Shown in pieces: positions 1-7,143 of a stretch of DNA of 64,000 nucleotides; position 1 is the stretch's first letter; each line of letters begins with the position of its first letter. The DNA is from Mucilaginibacter arboris. GTDB taxonomy: Bacteria > Bacteroidota > Bacteroidia > Sphingobacteriales > Sphingobacteriaceae. The position numbers were made by a program, and so were the translations under genes. Below the pieces are notes generated by a model. It was not told the origin of the DNA. It was given only the letters and a program-made list of their open reading frames with translations, and did no database searches. Location: positions 1-64,000 of the forward strand of contig NZ_WPIK01000015.1 of assembly GCF_009754915.1 (NCBI RefSeq), written 5' to 3'.

Positions 1-3
1 TAT

Positions 4-40
4 AAAGTTTAAAAGATTGGATTACAAATCATTACTATTA
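4..40. repeat. degenerate REP-like element
   Basis: This stretch resembles the double-hairpin repeat found at 434-487, 3685-3758, 4583-4683 and 4822-4871: a run like AAGTTTAAAAGA, then GATTACAAATC. It has lost most of the CCGG palindrome. It lies just downstream of the NTF2-like gene, so that gene has a REP-like sequence on each side. Confidence 0.4.
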
Positions 41-61
41 GATTCTGGGAAGAACTAATGT

Positions 62-415
62 CTATACAAGTTCGATGTCCATTGTATTTATTAAGCCATT
101 TTTAAAAGTGTAAACATGCTTCACCGTACCATCAAATATGGATTTTCCTTGTAAGTCTTTTACTTTTTGATGAACTTCAACTTCTAAACTTCCGTTCTGT
201 CTTTCATTAAATCCAACTGGTTCAACATTTGGATTTATCTCCTTCCATTGTCTTGTCCAATATTCTTTTATTTCATCGTGTCCACTTATGTAGCCACCTT
301 CCCAAGCTTTTGACCATTGCACATCTGGTTGCATGGTTGAAAGTGCTTCATCAATATCTCTTTTGTTGAAAGCAGCATAAGCTTTTTTAATTAAATCTTG
401 GAATTGAATTGTCAT
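62..415 (-). CDS. NTF2/SnoaL-like fold protein
   Basis: 117 aa, the full length of a small NTF2-like (SnoaL/ketosteroid-isomerase-type) cone-fold domain. The opening helix pattern (QDLIKKAYAAFNKRDIDEAL, then MQPDVQW) and the later strands (VEVHQKVKDLQGKSIFDGTV, HVYTFKNG) match that superfamily. There is no signal peptide, so it is probably cytoplasmic. Substrate and reaction cannot be told from sequence, because the fold serves many enzymes and binding proteins. A REP-like repeat precedes the start codon (434-487). The first ~40 codons are duplicated at 4685-4807 together with the upstream repeat. The fold call is firm; the function is unknown. Confidence 0.75.
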   Translation of the reverse strand: MTIQFQDLIKKAYAAFNKRDIDEALSTMQPDVQWSKAWEGGYISGHDEIKEYWTRQWKEINPNVEPVGFNERQNGSLEVEVHQKVKDLQGKSIFDGTVKHVYTFKNGLINTMDIELV

Positions 416-433
416 AATTTATTTTTTAGATGC

Positions 434-487
434 TGGATTGAAAATCTAAAGTTCAAAAGACCGGATTGCAAATCCGGACTGGTAGAG
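434..487. repeat. double-hairpin REP-like repeat, copy 1
   Basis: A ~50-bp unit with two small palindromes: GGATTGAAAATC first, then CCGGATTGCAAATCCGG at 461-477, followed by ACTGGTAG. Related units, all in the same orientation, lie at 3685-3758, 4583-4632, 4634-4683 and 4822-4871. It sits directly upstream of the NTF2-like gene. Confidence 0.8.
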
Positions 488-507
488 AGTTAGGACTAGT
501 AGTTATG

Positions 508-1176
508 CTATTTTTTACTTCTTTTATTTATTTTCCTTTTATTCTTTACATATTCTTCAAATTCATTTTGGACATAATTATTCAATTTATTATATCCCTG
601 CCAAAATGCGTCTGTTCGAGTTTCAAATAATTCATTTATTAAAAAGTTGTTTTTATTATCTGCTTTTATTTTTTCATTAAAGTCATTCAAAACTAAAAAT
701 CCTTTTTCATCGGTAGTTGCGATAACACCACATACAATGTTAATGTAATAGCTTCTTTCTTCTTTTTCGAAAAGCACTTTAATTCGAGGATTAACTTTTG
801 CGGCATCTATTTTTTTAGTTACTTTTTTTATTAAATAATACGTTTCATTGATTGGGTCTTCAATTGGCCTACCCCAACTATCTCTAGAATAAGGAAACTG
901 AACTCTTGATATTTGTATTCTTATTTCTTTTCTACCATTCCCTAAATCTTTGGTAAACTCATAATCGCAATAATTAATTAATATTTTTGACTCTAACTCA
1001 TAATACTCATATTCAGTGGTGAAAGTTATTTGAAAGGTATCATCTATCTGAATAATGTATATAGGCGAAAGAATATCTAAATCTTTTAATATATTTTCTA
1101 TATTTTCAATATCCTCTATTCTGTTTAAAATTATTGTTAGTGAAGTTTCAATCATTTTTAAATATTTTGTTAACAC
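508..1176 (-). CDS. uncharacterised protein
   Basis: 222 aa, not recognised. It is AT-rich, acidic in the first half, and ends in a lysine/arginine-rich tail (EEYVKNKRKINKRSKK). No signal peptide or membrane segment is visible, so it is probably cytoplasmic. A second in-frame ATG at residue 8 (MIETSLT) is an equally plausible start. It follows the putative nuclease at 1206-1880 by 29 bp in the same direction, so the two may be co-transcribed. The base composition is more AT-rich than the core genes downstream, which fits recent acquisition. Confidence 0.6.
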   Translation of the reverse strand: MLTKYLKMIETSLTIILNRIEDIENIENILKDLDILSPIYIIQIDDTFQITFTTEYEYYELESKILINYCDYEFTKDLGNGRKEIRIQISRVQFPYSRDSWGRPIEDPINETYYLIKKVTKKIDAAKVNPRIKVLFEKEERSYYINIVCGVIATTDEKGFLVLNDFNEKIKADNKNNFLINELFETRTDAFWQGYNKLNNYVQNEFEEYVKNKRKINKRSKK

Positions 1177-1205
1177 AATATAATAGAAGTATTATCACAA
1201 TTAAT

Positions 1206-1880
1206 TTATAGTTCGAAGATTTTTGATAAAACACGTGCTTCTGTTAAAGGTTCAGTATAATCTATTTTTATTAATCTTATATTAATCGCTAAACATAATT
1301 CTCTCTTTAGTTTATCTCTTTCTTGTAAATTTTCTAATGCTTGTTTTCCACCCCAAGTATCTACAGGATGAAAATGTTGTTGTCCCTGGTATTCAAATCC
1401 AATGGAAAGTTTTGGAATAAAAATATCTAATTCTAATCTTTCTAGCCACGAAGGTCTGTAGTGCCTAATTATGTCATTGTTAGGAAATAATTTCTTTATA
1501 ATGTTGTATAACATGCTTTCACTTATCCAACTTTCACCTATTTTTTTAAATCCAAATTCCTCCCTTGTAATATTTTCCACATATTTATTAATTGCTTTAT
1601 TTACCATTCCGTATTCAAAGCTGTCATAAAGATCATCATCTTCGTTATTTTTTACTTGGATTGTGCCTGAACCTGTTAGGCTTTTTATCAATTCAATCAA
1701 GTCTTGTGGGCATTTATCTTCTAAAATTTCAACACCTTGAATACCTAATTTAGATTTTGTTTGTTGTATATACCAACCAAAGTATTGTTTAAAGTTACCC
1801 CCATACATGTCATGACACCATCTTAGACTTGGTGTTGATAAGTTACATTTATGACACAAATTAGGTTTATACTTGAACAC
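1206..1880 (-). CDS. putative PD-(D/E)XK-type nuclease, C-terminal part
   Basis: 224 aa from a GTG start. Near the N-terminus is a zinc-knuckle-like stretch (NLCHKC, then RWCHDMYG). The C-terminal ~70 residues read LDIFIP, IGFEYQGQQHF, RDKLKRELC, LIKIDY. This order of Asp, Glu-x-Gln and Lys resembles the PD-(D/E)XK/Vsr-like nuclease core. The GTG start and the lack of a leader suggest this is not the true N-terminus. The ORF at 1823-2200 overlaps it in another frame and carries a further Cys cluster, so the two probably formed one ~335-aa protein split by a frameshift near 1880. The nuclease assignment is inferred from motif order only. Confidence 0.55.
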   Translation of the reverse strand: MFKYKPNLCHKCNLSTPSLRWCHDMYGGNFKQYFGWYIQQTKSKLGIQGVEILEDKCPQDLIELIKSLTGSGTIQVKNNEDDDLYDSFEYGMVNKAINKYVENITREEFGFKKIGESWISESMLYNIIKKLFPNNDIIRHYRPSWLERLELDIFIPKLSIGFEYQGQQHFHPVDTWGGKQALENLQERDKLKRELCLAINIRLIKIDYTEPLTEARVLSKIFEL

Positions 1881-2200
1881 TGAATCGTAAGAAATTCTAT
1901 TTTAGTTAGCTTGGTAATATAATTCGAAAAGGATTGTTCGAAATTCCAATTTGATTTAATAAAGCCATCATCTATAGTCTTATTTATAATTAAGAAATTA
2001 TCAATACTTATTTTGCAACAACTACAAAAGAAATGCTCTTTGTCCTTTATGTTAGAAAATGTAATAAATACTCCATAATGATTTGGATAATGAACTTTGG
2101 AATAGGGTAAGTTCTCTAAAGTAGTTGGCGAGTTTAAAGAAACGTCTGGTAATTCTAATATCTTTTGCGTAATTCGTCTTGTTGATTTAGATGTTTTCAT
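1823..2200 (-). CDS. putative N-terminal part of the split zinc-finger nuclease
   Basis: 125 aa. It contains a Cys cluster (FFCSCCKISIDNF) at about residues 57-69, followed by a helical segment (NYITKLTKIEF). The last ~18 residues are probably frameshift read-through of the next gene part, since the downstream frame carries the matching NLCHKC knuckle. If the frame is restored near 1880, the product would have two Cys knuckles and a C-terminal nuclease-like domain. It could be a pseudogene or a sequencing indel. A short overlapping pair of real genes is less likely, because the downstream part has only a GTG start inside this ORF. Confidence 0.5.
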   Translation of the reverse strand: MKTSKSTRRITQKILELPDVSLNSPTTLENLPYSKVHYPNHYGVFITFSNIKDKEHFFCSCCKISIDNFLIINKTIDDGFIKSNWNFEQSFSNYITKLTKIEFLTIQCSSINLICVINVTYQHQV

Positions 2201-2216
2201 TTTGATAATTTTTCCC

Positions 2217-2314
2217 TTACTTTTTCACTAAAACCCTCTTCATACTTCGATAAGCCAAAGCCGTACTCACCAAAATCAAAATAGCACCCACAAAAAACGG
2301 GGCGCCGGGAAACA
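2217..2314 (-). pseudogene. MFS transporter 3-prime-end remnant A
   Basis: About 98 bp with roughly 95% identity to the last part of the MFS gene at 10117-11352. The minus-strand frame is still open and encodes the same C-terminal peptide ([16 protein letters not shown], then [12 protein letters not shown]) and its own stop at 2217-2219. Homology ends abruptly at about 2314, the same codon where remnant B (6885-6985) ends. No start or upstream part is present, so it is a relic. Confidence 0.85.
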
Positions 2315-2332
2315 AAAAAAGTCAAGCAGTAT

Positions 2333-2677
2333 CTACCTAAAATTCCCCAAAATCCTTTCCCGATCTTCATTTTCCTTGTCGTTCTTGGGATAAATTTCAA
2401 TAAAAGTAATTTTTTCTTCTGTTTAAAAGTACGCGTAAACCAATCGTAGACCAGAGTTTACACCTCGGCCTTTCAAAGCTTTACAAGCTATCTTTTTTAC
2501 TTTAATGATACAAGTTTCCAAACCTAAATTATCAATACGGAAACTGAAAGGCGACCTTTCATCCGGCTTGAGTTCCAATACTGTTTTTACTATGGCTAAA
2601 TCATCGTGCAGCGTTCTGTATTTTTTTAAAAGAGTTTTCATGTCCTTTTGAAACTCGTCGAGTTCATTAAAGGTCAT
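2333..2677 (-). pseudogene. RelE-like toxin with in-frame stop
   Basis: The open part (2423-2677) gives 84 aa and stops at TAA (2423-2425) right after GLRLVYAYF. Reading on in the same frame gives TEEKITFIEIYPKNDKENED and a stop at 2333-2335, for a total of 114 codons. RelE-type toxins typically continue this way, with an ItFIEIY.K strand. The gene overlaps the antitoxin at 2674-3477 by 4 bp, the classic coupled arrangement. The nonsense codon removes the last ~30 residues, including the final strand, so the toxin is probably inactive. A one-base sequencing error or stop-codon read-through cannot be excluded from the sequence alone. Confidence 0.75.
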
Positions 2678-3477
2678 TGTTGTTCAAAGTCCTCTCCGTA
2701 ATTTCTTACTGTATAAGGAGTTTCTCTGTAAAAAGCCAGTTCGTAATTAATCTCTTCTCCTTCTTTGGAAGCCAGCCAGGGCAAATCCTGATGCGAATAA
2801 GCACTAATAGCTGCCGCCGACCAATCGCTCATTTGCTCAATTACACGGTCGATAACTTCCTTTTCACTTGCTTTCAGTTCTGTTAAATCCGCTTTTTCAA
2901 GTGGTAAATAACGCGTTTGCGGATAGCCGTGATAATCGGTTTTAACCCTTTGCAACTTCCGCTGATCGATCATCTGGTTGATGATCCAATCAAACTTTTG
3001 AGGAACAGGCCCGTAAGGTAATTTGCGATAACTGGCACCTGTTAAATGTTCCTCATACAACTCGTAATAATTAAAATCTGAAAAGTAAAGCAACTTATAA
3101 AGCACAGTTTCGCCAACGTTTGGTTTTCCGGCACAACGTTCCAAAATATATAAGATCACATTTTTGAACTTATTAATTTGTAAGGTAGGAACAGAAACAC
3201 GTTCCGAAGCTTTTTTTGACTTTGTTTCTATGTGGCCTGCAATATCCTGGTTAACCGTAAAATCTTCAGACATAAAATCATCCAAAGAAAAATTTAAAAT
3301 CATGGCTAACTGCTGCAATTCCAACACATCAACACTTCTGTTTCCTAATTCTATCTGCGCCAAAGACGGCCGCGATATTTTAACACTTTTAGCTAAATCT
3401 TCCTGCGACAAACCTTTTGTTTTACGGATTGCTGTTATCCGTTGTCCAATTTGCTTTTGTGATAATTTTGTGCTCAT
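2674..3477 (-). CDS. HTH plus Panacea (DUF4065) antitoxin
   Basis: 267 aa. Residues ~10-66 are a Cro/CI-type HTH (QIGQRITAIRKTKGLSQEDL, then ISRPSLAQIELGNRSVDV). Residues ~105-240 are a Panacea/SocA-like DUF4065 domain (VLYKLLYFSDFNYYELYEE, then YRKLPYGPVPQKFD). Panacea domains act as antitoxins against many unrelated toxin folds, and the HTH likely represses the operon. The antitoxin gene comes first and its stop overlaps the start of the RelE-like toxin gene by 4 bp. The antitoxin is intact although its partner carries a premature stop. The family assignment is confident; direct toxin neutralisation is inferred from arrangement. Confidence 0.85.
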   Translation of the reverse strand: MSTKLSQKQIGQRITAIRKTKGLSQEDLAKSVKISRPSLAQIELGNRSVDVLELQQLAMILNFSLDDFMSEDFTVNQDIAGHIETKSKKASERVSVPTLQINKFKNVILYILERCAGKPNVGETVLYKLLYFSDFNYYELYEEHLTGASYRKLPYGPVPQKFDWIINQMIDQRKLQRVKTDYHGYPQTRYLPLEKADLTELKASEKEVIDRVIEQMSDWSAAAISAYSHQDLPWLASKEGEEINYELAFYRETPYTVRNYGEDFEQQ

Positions 3478-3654
3478 TACTGTTTTGAAGTAGAATTTCT
3501 TTAAACAAAAATAACGATTGTTTTAAAATAGAACAATTATTTGTTTTATTTTTGGTGGAATTATGGAAGACCCTTGTTTGTGAAGACCGTTTTTATATTG
3601 AATAACTCAAAGAAGCGCTTACTCATATAAAATTGCATGACTAAAAAATTATGA

Positions 3655-3668
3655 ATGCTTCTTTTATC
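3655..3668 (-). repeat. interspersed 14-bp motif (exact)
   Basis: Exact complement of GATAAAAGAAGCAT. See the finding on the interspersed motif. Confidence 0.9.
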
Positions 3669-3684
3669 AAGGAAATTTTATAAT

Positions 3685-3758
3685 GGGATTAAAAATCCCA
3701 AGTTCAAAAGACCGGATTGCAAATCCGGACTATCAGAGTTACAAATCCGAACTAGCAG
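3685..3758. repeat. double-hairpin REP-like repeat, copy 2
   Basis: Full unit with GGGATTAAAAATCCC, then CCGGATTGCAAATCCGG at 3712-3728. A partial second unit (ACAAATCCGAACTAGCAG) follows to 3758. Same orientation as the other copies. Confidence 0.85.
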
Positions 3759-3773
3759 ATAAATTTAGATAGT

Positions 3774-3787
3774 ATGCTTCTTTTATC
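3774..3787 (-). repeat. interspersed 14-bp motif (exact)
   Basis: Exact complement of GATAAAAGAAGCAT, located 24 bp downstream of the HigA stop codon. Confidence 0.9.
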
Positions 3788-3810
3788 AGGTAAAACTTTA
3801 CTTTTTAAAA

Positions 3811-4116
3811 TCAAAGTTTAATAGAAAGTTGCACTTGTCCGCCTAAACCAATTTCAACTATCTTTTGAAGTGTTGAAATGCGTACTTCTTTCACATTGTT
3901 TTCAATTTTGGAGATGTAAGATTTTGTTGTACCAACTTTTGCTGCAAGTTCTTCCTGCGTTAAACCCTTTTCAAGTCTGGCTTCAAGCAGTAAAACACCA
4001 ATTTTAAAATTTTCATATCCTGAATCCAGTTCATCACGTTTTGGAGTTCCTGATTTACCATAGTGTTTATCTTTAAACTCCTCAAGCGTTGTCAGGTTAT
4101 CTTTTTTCGTTTTCAT
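3811..4116 (-). CDS. higA: HigA-type XRE antitoxin
   Basis: 101 aa. Residues ~37-90 form a Cro/CI-type HTH (FKIGVLLLEARLEKGLTQEE, then VGTTKSYISKIENNVKEVRI). HigA proteins bind HigB and repress their own operon. The start overlaps the end of the toxin gene by 20 bp (4097-4116), so translation is probably coupled, with toxin first and antitoxin second as is usual for HigBA. Both genes appear intact. An interspersed 14-bp motif follows 24 bp after the stop codon. Family assignment is firm; the toxin target is not shown here. Confidence 0.85.
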   Translation of the reverse strand: MKTKKDNLTTLEEFKDKHYGKSGTPKRDELDSGYENFKIGVLLLEARLEKGLTQEELAAKVGTTKSYISKIENNVKEVRISTLQKIVEIGLGGQVQLSIKL

Positions 4117-4447
4117 ATTCTTCCTTTATTTTTAAGGCTTTTTCAATTTCTTGTTTTGGTGTTTTTTGTGTTTTCTTTTGAAACCCGTTTGCTAAAACCA
4201 CTAATTGTCCATGATCGAAAAAGCAAAAGATGCGAAATATGTCGTTTCCTTGTTGAATACGTATTTCAAAAAGTCCTTCGGTATTTTCTATATGCTTTAA
4301 ATAAGTTTCAGGAACTCTTGAAACTTCCTCTATCAGCTCAAAAGTCCAGATAATTTTCGCCTTTACTTTTTCGCGTTGCTGCACAAAAAACTGCTCGAAA
4401 TAATTTTTATAGAAAATTATGGTTCGTTCTTTCTGTTTTTTGTCCAC
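4097..4447 (-). CDS. higB: HigB/RelE-family toxin
   Basis: 116 aa, the usual length for HigB-like (phage Gp49-like) toxins. Recognisable elements are KVKAKIIWTFELIEEVSRVP, YLKHIENTEGLFEIRIQQG and NDIFRIFCFFDHGQLVVLANGFQKKTQKTP. The conserved end has the Lys/Thr stretch typical of ribosome-dependent mRNA interferases. It is the first gene of a two-gene operon with HigA. No frameshift or stop is seen, so this is the only fully intact recognised toxin-antitoxin pair in the window. mRNA cleavage activity is inferred from family knowledge. Confidence 0.85.
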   Translation of the reverse strand: MDKKQKERTIIFYKNYFEQFFVQQREKVKAKIIWTFELIEEVSRVPETYLKHIENTEGLFEIRIQQGNDIFRIFCFFDHGQLVVLANGFQKKTQKTPKQEIEKALKIKEEYENEKR

Positions 4448-4552
4448 ATGTAAAGATATGAAAAGTGGCTCTAAAGTGAAACTTAATTTTGAAAAAATAT
4501 TAGTTTTTAATTGAAGCTGATTGGCTTATACAGATTTATAAATAATATACGA

Positions 4553-4566
4553 ATGCTTCTTTTATC
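4553..4566 (-). repeat. interspersed 14-bp motif (exact)
   Basis: Exact complement of GATAAAAGAAGCAT. It is the last copy before a stretch of about 6.8 kb with none (4567-11399). Confidence 0.9.
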
Positions 4567-4582
4567 AAGTAAATTTATGATT

Positions 4583-4683
4583 AGATTAAAAATCTAAAGC
4601 TCAAAAGTCCGAATTACAAATCCGGACTAGTAGAATTAAAAATCCCAAGTTCAAAAGACCGGATTGCAAATCCGGACTAGTGG
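4583..4683. repeat. two tandem REP-like units, copies 3a and 3b
   Basis: Two ~50-bp double-hairpin units in tandem (4583-4632, 4634-4683). The second carries the perfect CCGGATTGCAAATCCGG; the first is slightly degenerate. The array abuts the broken end of the NTF2-like copy, so the breakpoint is at a repeat. Confidence 0.85.
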
Positions 4684-4684
4684 A

Positions 4685-4807
4685 AAACCACCTTCCAAGC
4701 TTTGACCATTGTACGTTTGGTTGCATGGTTGAAAGTGCTTTGTCAATGTTTCTTTCTTTAAAAGCAGTATAAGCTTTTTTGATTAAATCTGTAAATTGAG
4801 TTGTCAT
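4685..4807 (-). pseudogene. truncated second copy of the NTF2-like gene
   Basis: The first ~37 codons match the gene at 62-415 closely (LIKKAY.AF..R.ID.ALSTMQP.VQWSK). Near 4690-4710 two single-base losses relative to the intact copy break the frame, and homology ends at the tandem REP units. The upstream REP unit at 4822-4871 corresponds to the one at 434-487, so gene and repeat were duplicated together. The remaining ORF runs into repeat sequence and is not functional. Confidence 0.8.
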
Positions 4808-4821
4808 GGTTTTTTTTAAAA

Positions 4822-4871
4822 GGATTGAAAATCCAAAGTTTAAGAGACAGATTACAAATCGGGACTAGTAG
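4822..4871. repeat. REP-like repeat, copy 4 (degenerate)
   Basis: GGATTGAAAATCC followed by a damaged palindrome (GATTACAAATCGGGACTAGTAG). It occupies the same place relative to the truncated NTF2-like copy as copy 1 does relative to the intact gene. Confidence 0.75.
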
Positions 4872-4919
4872 AATTTAAACATATAGCCAAGACTGCAGCA
4901 ATATTTCTATCGAACGAAG

Positions 4920-5726
4920 TCAGTTTGTATAATAAGTTGTCCAATTATCAAATAAGTTTCGATACGCTTTTGCTCTAGTAGTTTTATCCTCACAATGAAA
5001 GTATTCATAAAAATAATGAGGATCATCAACTAAATTTTTTTCAGACCAATGGGAAAATGAAATATACAGGCTTCCATCTCCAATTTTAAACCCGTGAATG
5101 GCAGGCAAATTGGAATACGGTTTTAATGTTAATTCAGTAGCAATATTTGCAAGCAAATCTTTTTTTTCTTCAATAAAATATTCAATTTGATCTTTAGCTG
5201 ATTCGGCCTCTTTAATCCACTTTGAAGGTATTGTCATGCTATTTTCTTTTATATAATCAGAATCAAGAATATATAGTCTAATTTTCCAGTCATGAGGATG
5301 TACAGAAAAAAGCCATGCTTGTATTTGAGGCCATGCAGAATAGAGCGTTAAACCAATAACATCTAATGTTTTTTCTCTTTTATTGTCTATTGAGGCAAGT
5401 ATGCTGTTCAAATTAGGATAAACTTGAAGAATGCCGTTTTCAATGATTTGTGAATTACTTTCTCTATTGAACTTATCTAATTTCTTCGATAATTCCTTAA
5501 TGGCATTTTTTAATTCACTTATAATTGATATTAACAATACTGTAGTAAGTGCAACAATATCATAAATCGTACTTTGATCAAAAATTCCATTACGTACAAG
5601 CCAATTTTTTACAGGGCTAATAGTCCAGCCAACTAAAACAAGTGCTGAAATGATAATCAATGTTATTTCACCATATCTCCAAACTTTTTTTATTATATCA
5701 GGTATATCAGGTTTTGGAAGTTTCAT
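4920..5726 (-). CDS. membrane-anchored protein paired with patatin
   Basis: 268 aa, no family recognised. Two membrane segments are visible at about residues 19-36 (ITLIIISALVLVGWTISP) and 53-68 (IYDIVALTTVLLISII). A charged, probably coiled-coil stretch follows (ELKNAIKELSKKLDKFNRES), then a ~170-residue soluble domain (TLDVIGLTLYSAWPQIQAWL, WKIRLYILDSDYI, GDGSLYISFSHWSEKN). The start codon lies 2 bp after the patatin stop, so the two genes form an operon. The layout suggests a membrane sensor or regulator for the phospholipase. A defence role is inference. The DNA is AT-rich and without interspersed motifs, as expected of acquired DNA. Confidence 0.6.
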   Translation of the reverse strand: MKLPKPDIPDIIKKVWRYGEITLIIISALVLVGWTISPVKNWLVRNGIFDQSTIYDIVALTTVLLISIISELKNAIKELSKKLDKFNRESNSQIIENGILQVYPNLNSILASIDNKREKTLDVIGLTLYSAWPQIQAWLFSVHPHDWKIRLYILDSDYIKENSMTIPSKWIKEAESAKDQIEYFIEEKKDLLANIATELTLKPYSNLPAIHGFKIGDGSLYISFSHWSEKNLVDDPHYFYEYFHCEDKTTRAKAYRNLFDNWTTYYTN

Positions 5727-5728
5727 GT

Positions 5729-6547
5729 TTAAGAATTAAAAAAGGTATTTAACTTTTTATAATCTATTTTATTAATTCGGTCTAATGCTTTATTATATAT
5801 ATTGTCAACAGTAAATAAATCTTTAAAATTTGGTTCTTCTGAAATTCTATAATAAAAAAAATTTTCCTTTTCTAAAAAATTAAGTATAAAATAATTATTC
5901 AAGAACTGATCATATATTATCGCATCGTACATTAAGTCAAAATAATTATCTCTATTTAATTGATTATTCATGTTTCTTATATATCCAGAGCCTATTGATA
6001 ATATATGAAACTTTAAATCTAATTTTTTTAAGCTTCTTATAAAGTACATAGTTGGGTCGTAAGCAAAAAAACCGGCATCAATAAATTGATCGGATAATTT
6101 ATGTATTTTATAAGCTTTCATTATTCTATAGTCAGAGCATATAGCTTTAATTATATCAGAGATAAGAATATTATCACAATTAAATGGTGAATTAATACCG
6201 AAATGAGATAATTCTCTTTCAGTTAAATCGTATACTGGCAAAGAAACTTTTGAAGAAATATCGCCGAAATATTTATTTTCTAATTTTATTGTTATCCAAT
6301 TAAAAAATTCATCAAATATTCGCCCAATATTGTTACTTGTCAATATTGGTTTGATAAACTCGGAGACTACATCAGAAATTTCTATTCCTAAGGCAAGGAA
6401 TATTGCGATTACTCCACCAATAGATGTTCCCGTGTAAACACCAAAGGTATCCCGAAAGCTGTAACTTTTTTCCTTTTCTAGTTCTGAAATAATAGCGATT
6501 TGATAAATACCTTTTATTCCACCAGCGTCAAGAGCTAGTATTTTCAT
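5729..6547 (-). CDS. patatin-like phospholipase
   Basis: 272 aa. It has the patatin hallmarks: a glycine-rich oxyanion loop (DAGGIKGIY, residues 7-15), the nucleophile elbow GTSIG (40-44, Ser42) and the catalytic Asp in DAG (157-159, usually DGG). Patatins hydrolyse acyl chains from membrane lipids. No signal peptide is present, so it would act on the inner face of the membrane. It is the first gene of a tight two-gene operon with the membrane protein at 4920-5726. Similar phospholipases serve as effectors in CBASS and other abortive-infection systems, but no CD-NTase or cyclase gene is nearby. AT-rich base composition suggests transfer. Confidence 0.85.
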   Translation of the reverse strand: MKILALDAGGIKGIYQIAIISELEKEKSYSFRDTFGVYTGTSIGGVIAIFLALGIEISDVVSEFIKPILTSNNIGRIFDEFFNWITIKLENKYFGDISSKVSLPVYDLTERELSHFGINSPFNCDNILISDIIKAICSDYRIMKAYKIHKLSDQFIDAGFFAYDPTMYFIRSLKKLDLKFHILSIGSGYIRNMNNQLNRDNYFDLMYDAIIYDQFLNNYFILNFLEKENFFYYRISEEPNFKDLFTVDNIYNKALDRINKIDYKKLNTFFNS

Positions 6548-6884
6548 TTATAATTTAATCTAATTTGTAGTTACTATAAATTAATTGGGATTATGGTCGT
6601 TTAATTGCTCCCAACTCACAAATACATGCACCGTTTAGCACATGTCTTAAAAGATTAATAAATTCTAGTAAACAAAATCTTAATAGTTGAAGATAGCATA
6701 ATTTACTATTAATCAATTAATGAAAAAACAATAATATCGTTTTGAAGCTAACAACAATACAAAAGGCGTACTTCATTTTTTGTAGGGTAAATTGGTAATG
6801 TAAAATATGTCTTTTTTGGTCAAAATATTTATCGATAAATATTTGATATTTAAAAATTATCAATTTAAAATTTCGCAGCGTTTC

Positions 6885-6985
6885 TCAAACCTCCTTCTTC
6901 ACCAAAACCCTTTTCATACTCCGATAAGCCAACTCAGTACTAACCAAAATCAAAATAGCACCAACAAAAAACGGCGCACCAGGAT
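6885..6985 (-). pseudogene. MFS transporter 3-prime-end remnant B
   Basis: About 100 bp, roughly 90% identical to the end of the MFS gene at 10117-11352. The minus-strand frame is open ([18 protein letters not shown], then [15 protein letters not shown]) and ends in its own stop at 6885-6887. Homology stops at about 6985, within a few bases of the breakpoint in remnant A. It is a relic without a start. Confidence 0.85.
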
Positions 6986-7009
6986 TAAAAAACGCTACCC
7001 GTGTGTAGG

Positions 7010-7080
7010 GCAAGGCAGGCTCTTGGACAGGTTAGCATTTGTGCGGTGGGTTTGTGTGCCTGCCCATGTGCCTGCCTTGC
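7010..7080. repeat. GC-rich inverted repeat
   Basis: GCAAGGCAGGC at 7010-7020 is perfectly complementary to GCCTGCCTTGC at 7070-7080, enclosing 49 bp rich in GTG and CCTGCC. Its GC content contrasts sharply with the AT-rich surroundings. It lies directly beside MFS remnant B. It could be a mobile-element end or a small structured RNA; no known family was recognised. Confidence 0.6.
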
Positions 7081-7143
7081 AGCCTTGCTTGTTAGGGTGG
7101 TCAAGTTAAAAGATTTGTCTATAGGTATCAATTTTACAAATTA

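Larger units (their letters stand above)
3478..3810. other. intergenic region with motif copies and REP unit
   Basis: No gene is visible between the Panacea antitoxin and HigA. The stretch holds two interspersed 14-bp motifs (3655-3668, 3774-3787) and a REP-like double hairpin (3685-3758) between them. The AT-rich part just upstream of the antitoxin start probably contains its promoter, but no clear -7 box is seen. Confidence 0.6.

Noticed and set aside
2197-2400. 67-aa minus-strand ORF ending in FSEKVREKLSK
   Set aside because: It is a frame-shifted reading of the MFS remnant and the toxin tail; the correct frames give the MFS C-terminus and the toxin continuation.
5729-6547. CBASS operon
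   Set aside because: Patatin is present but no CD-NTase, Cap2/Cap3 or other CBASS gene is near.
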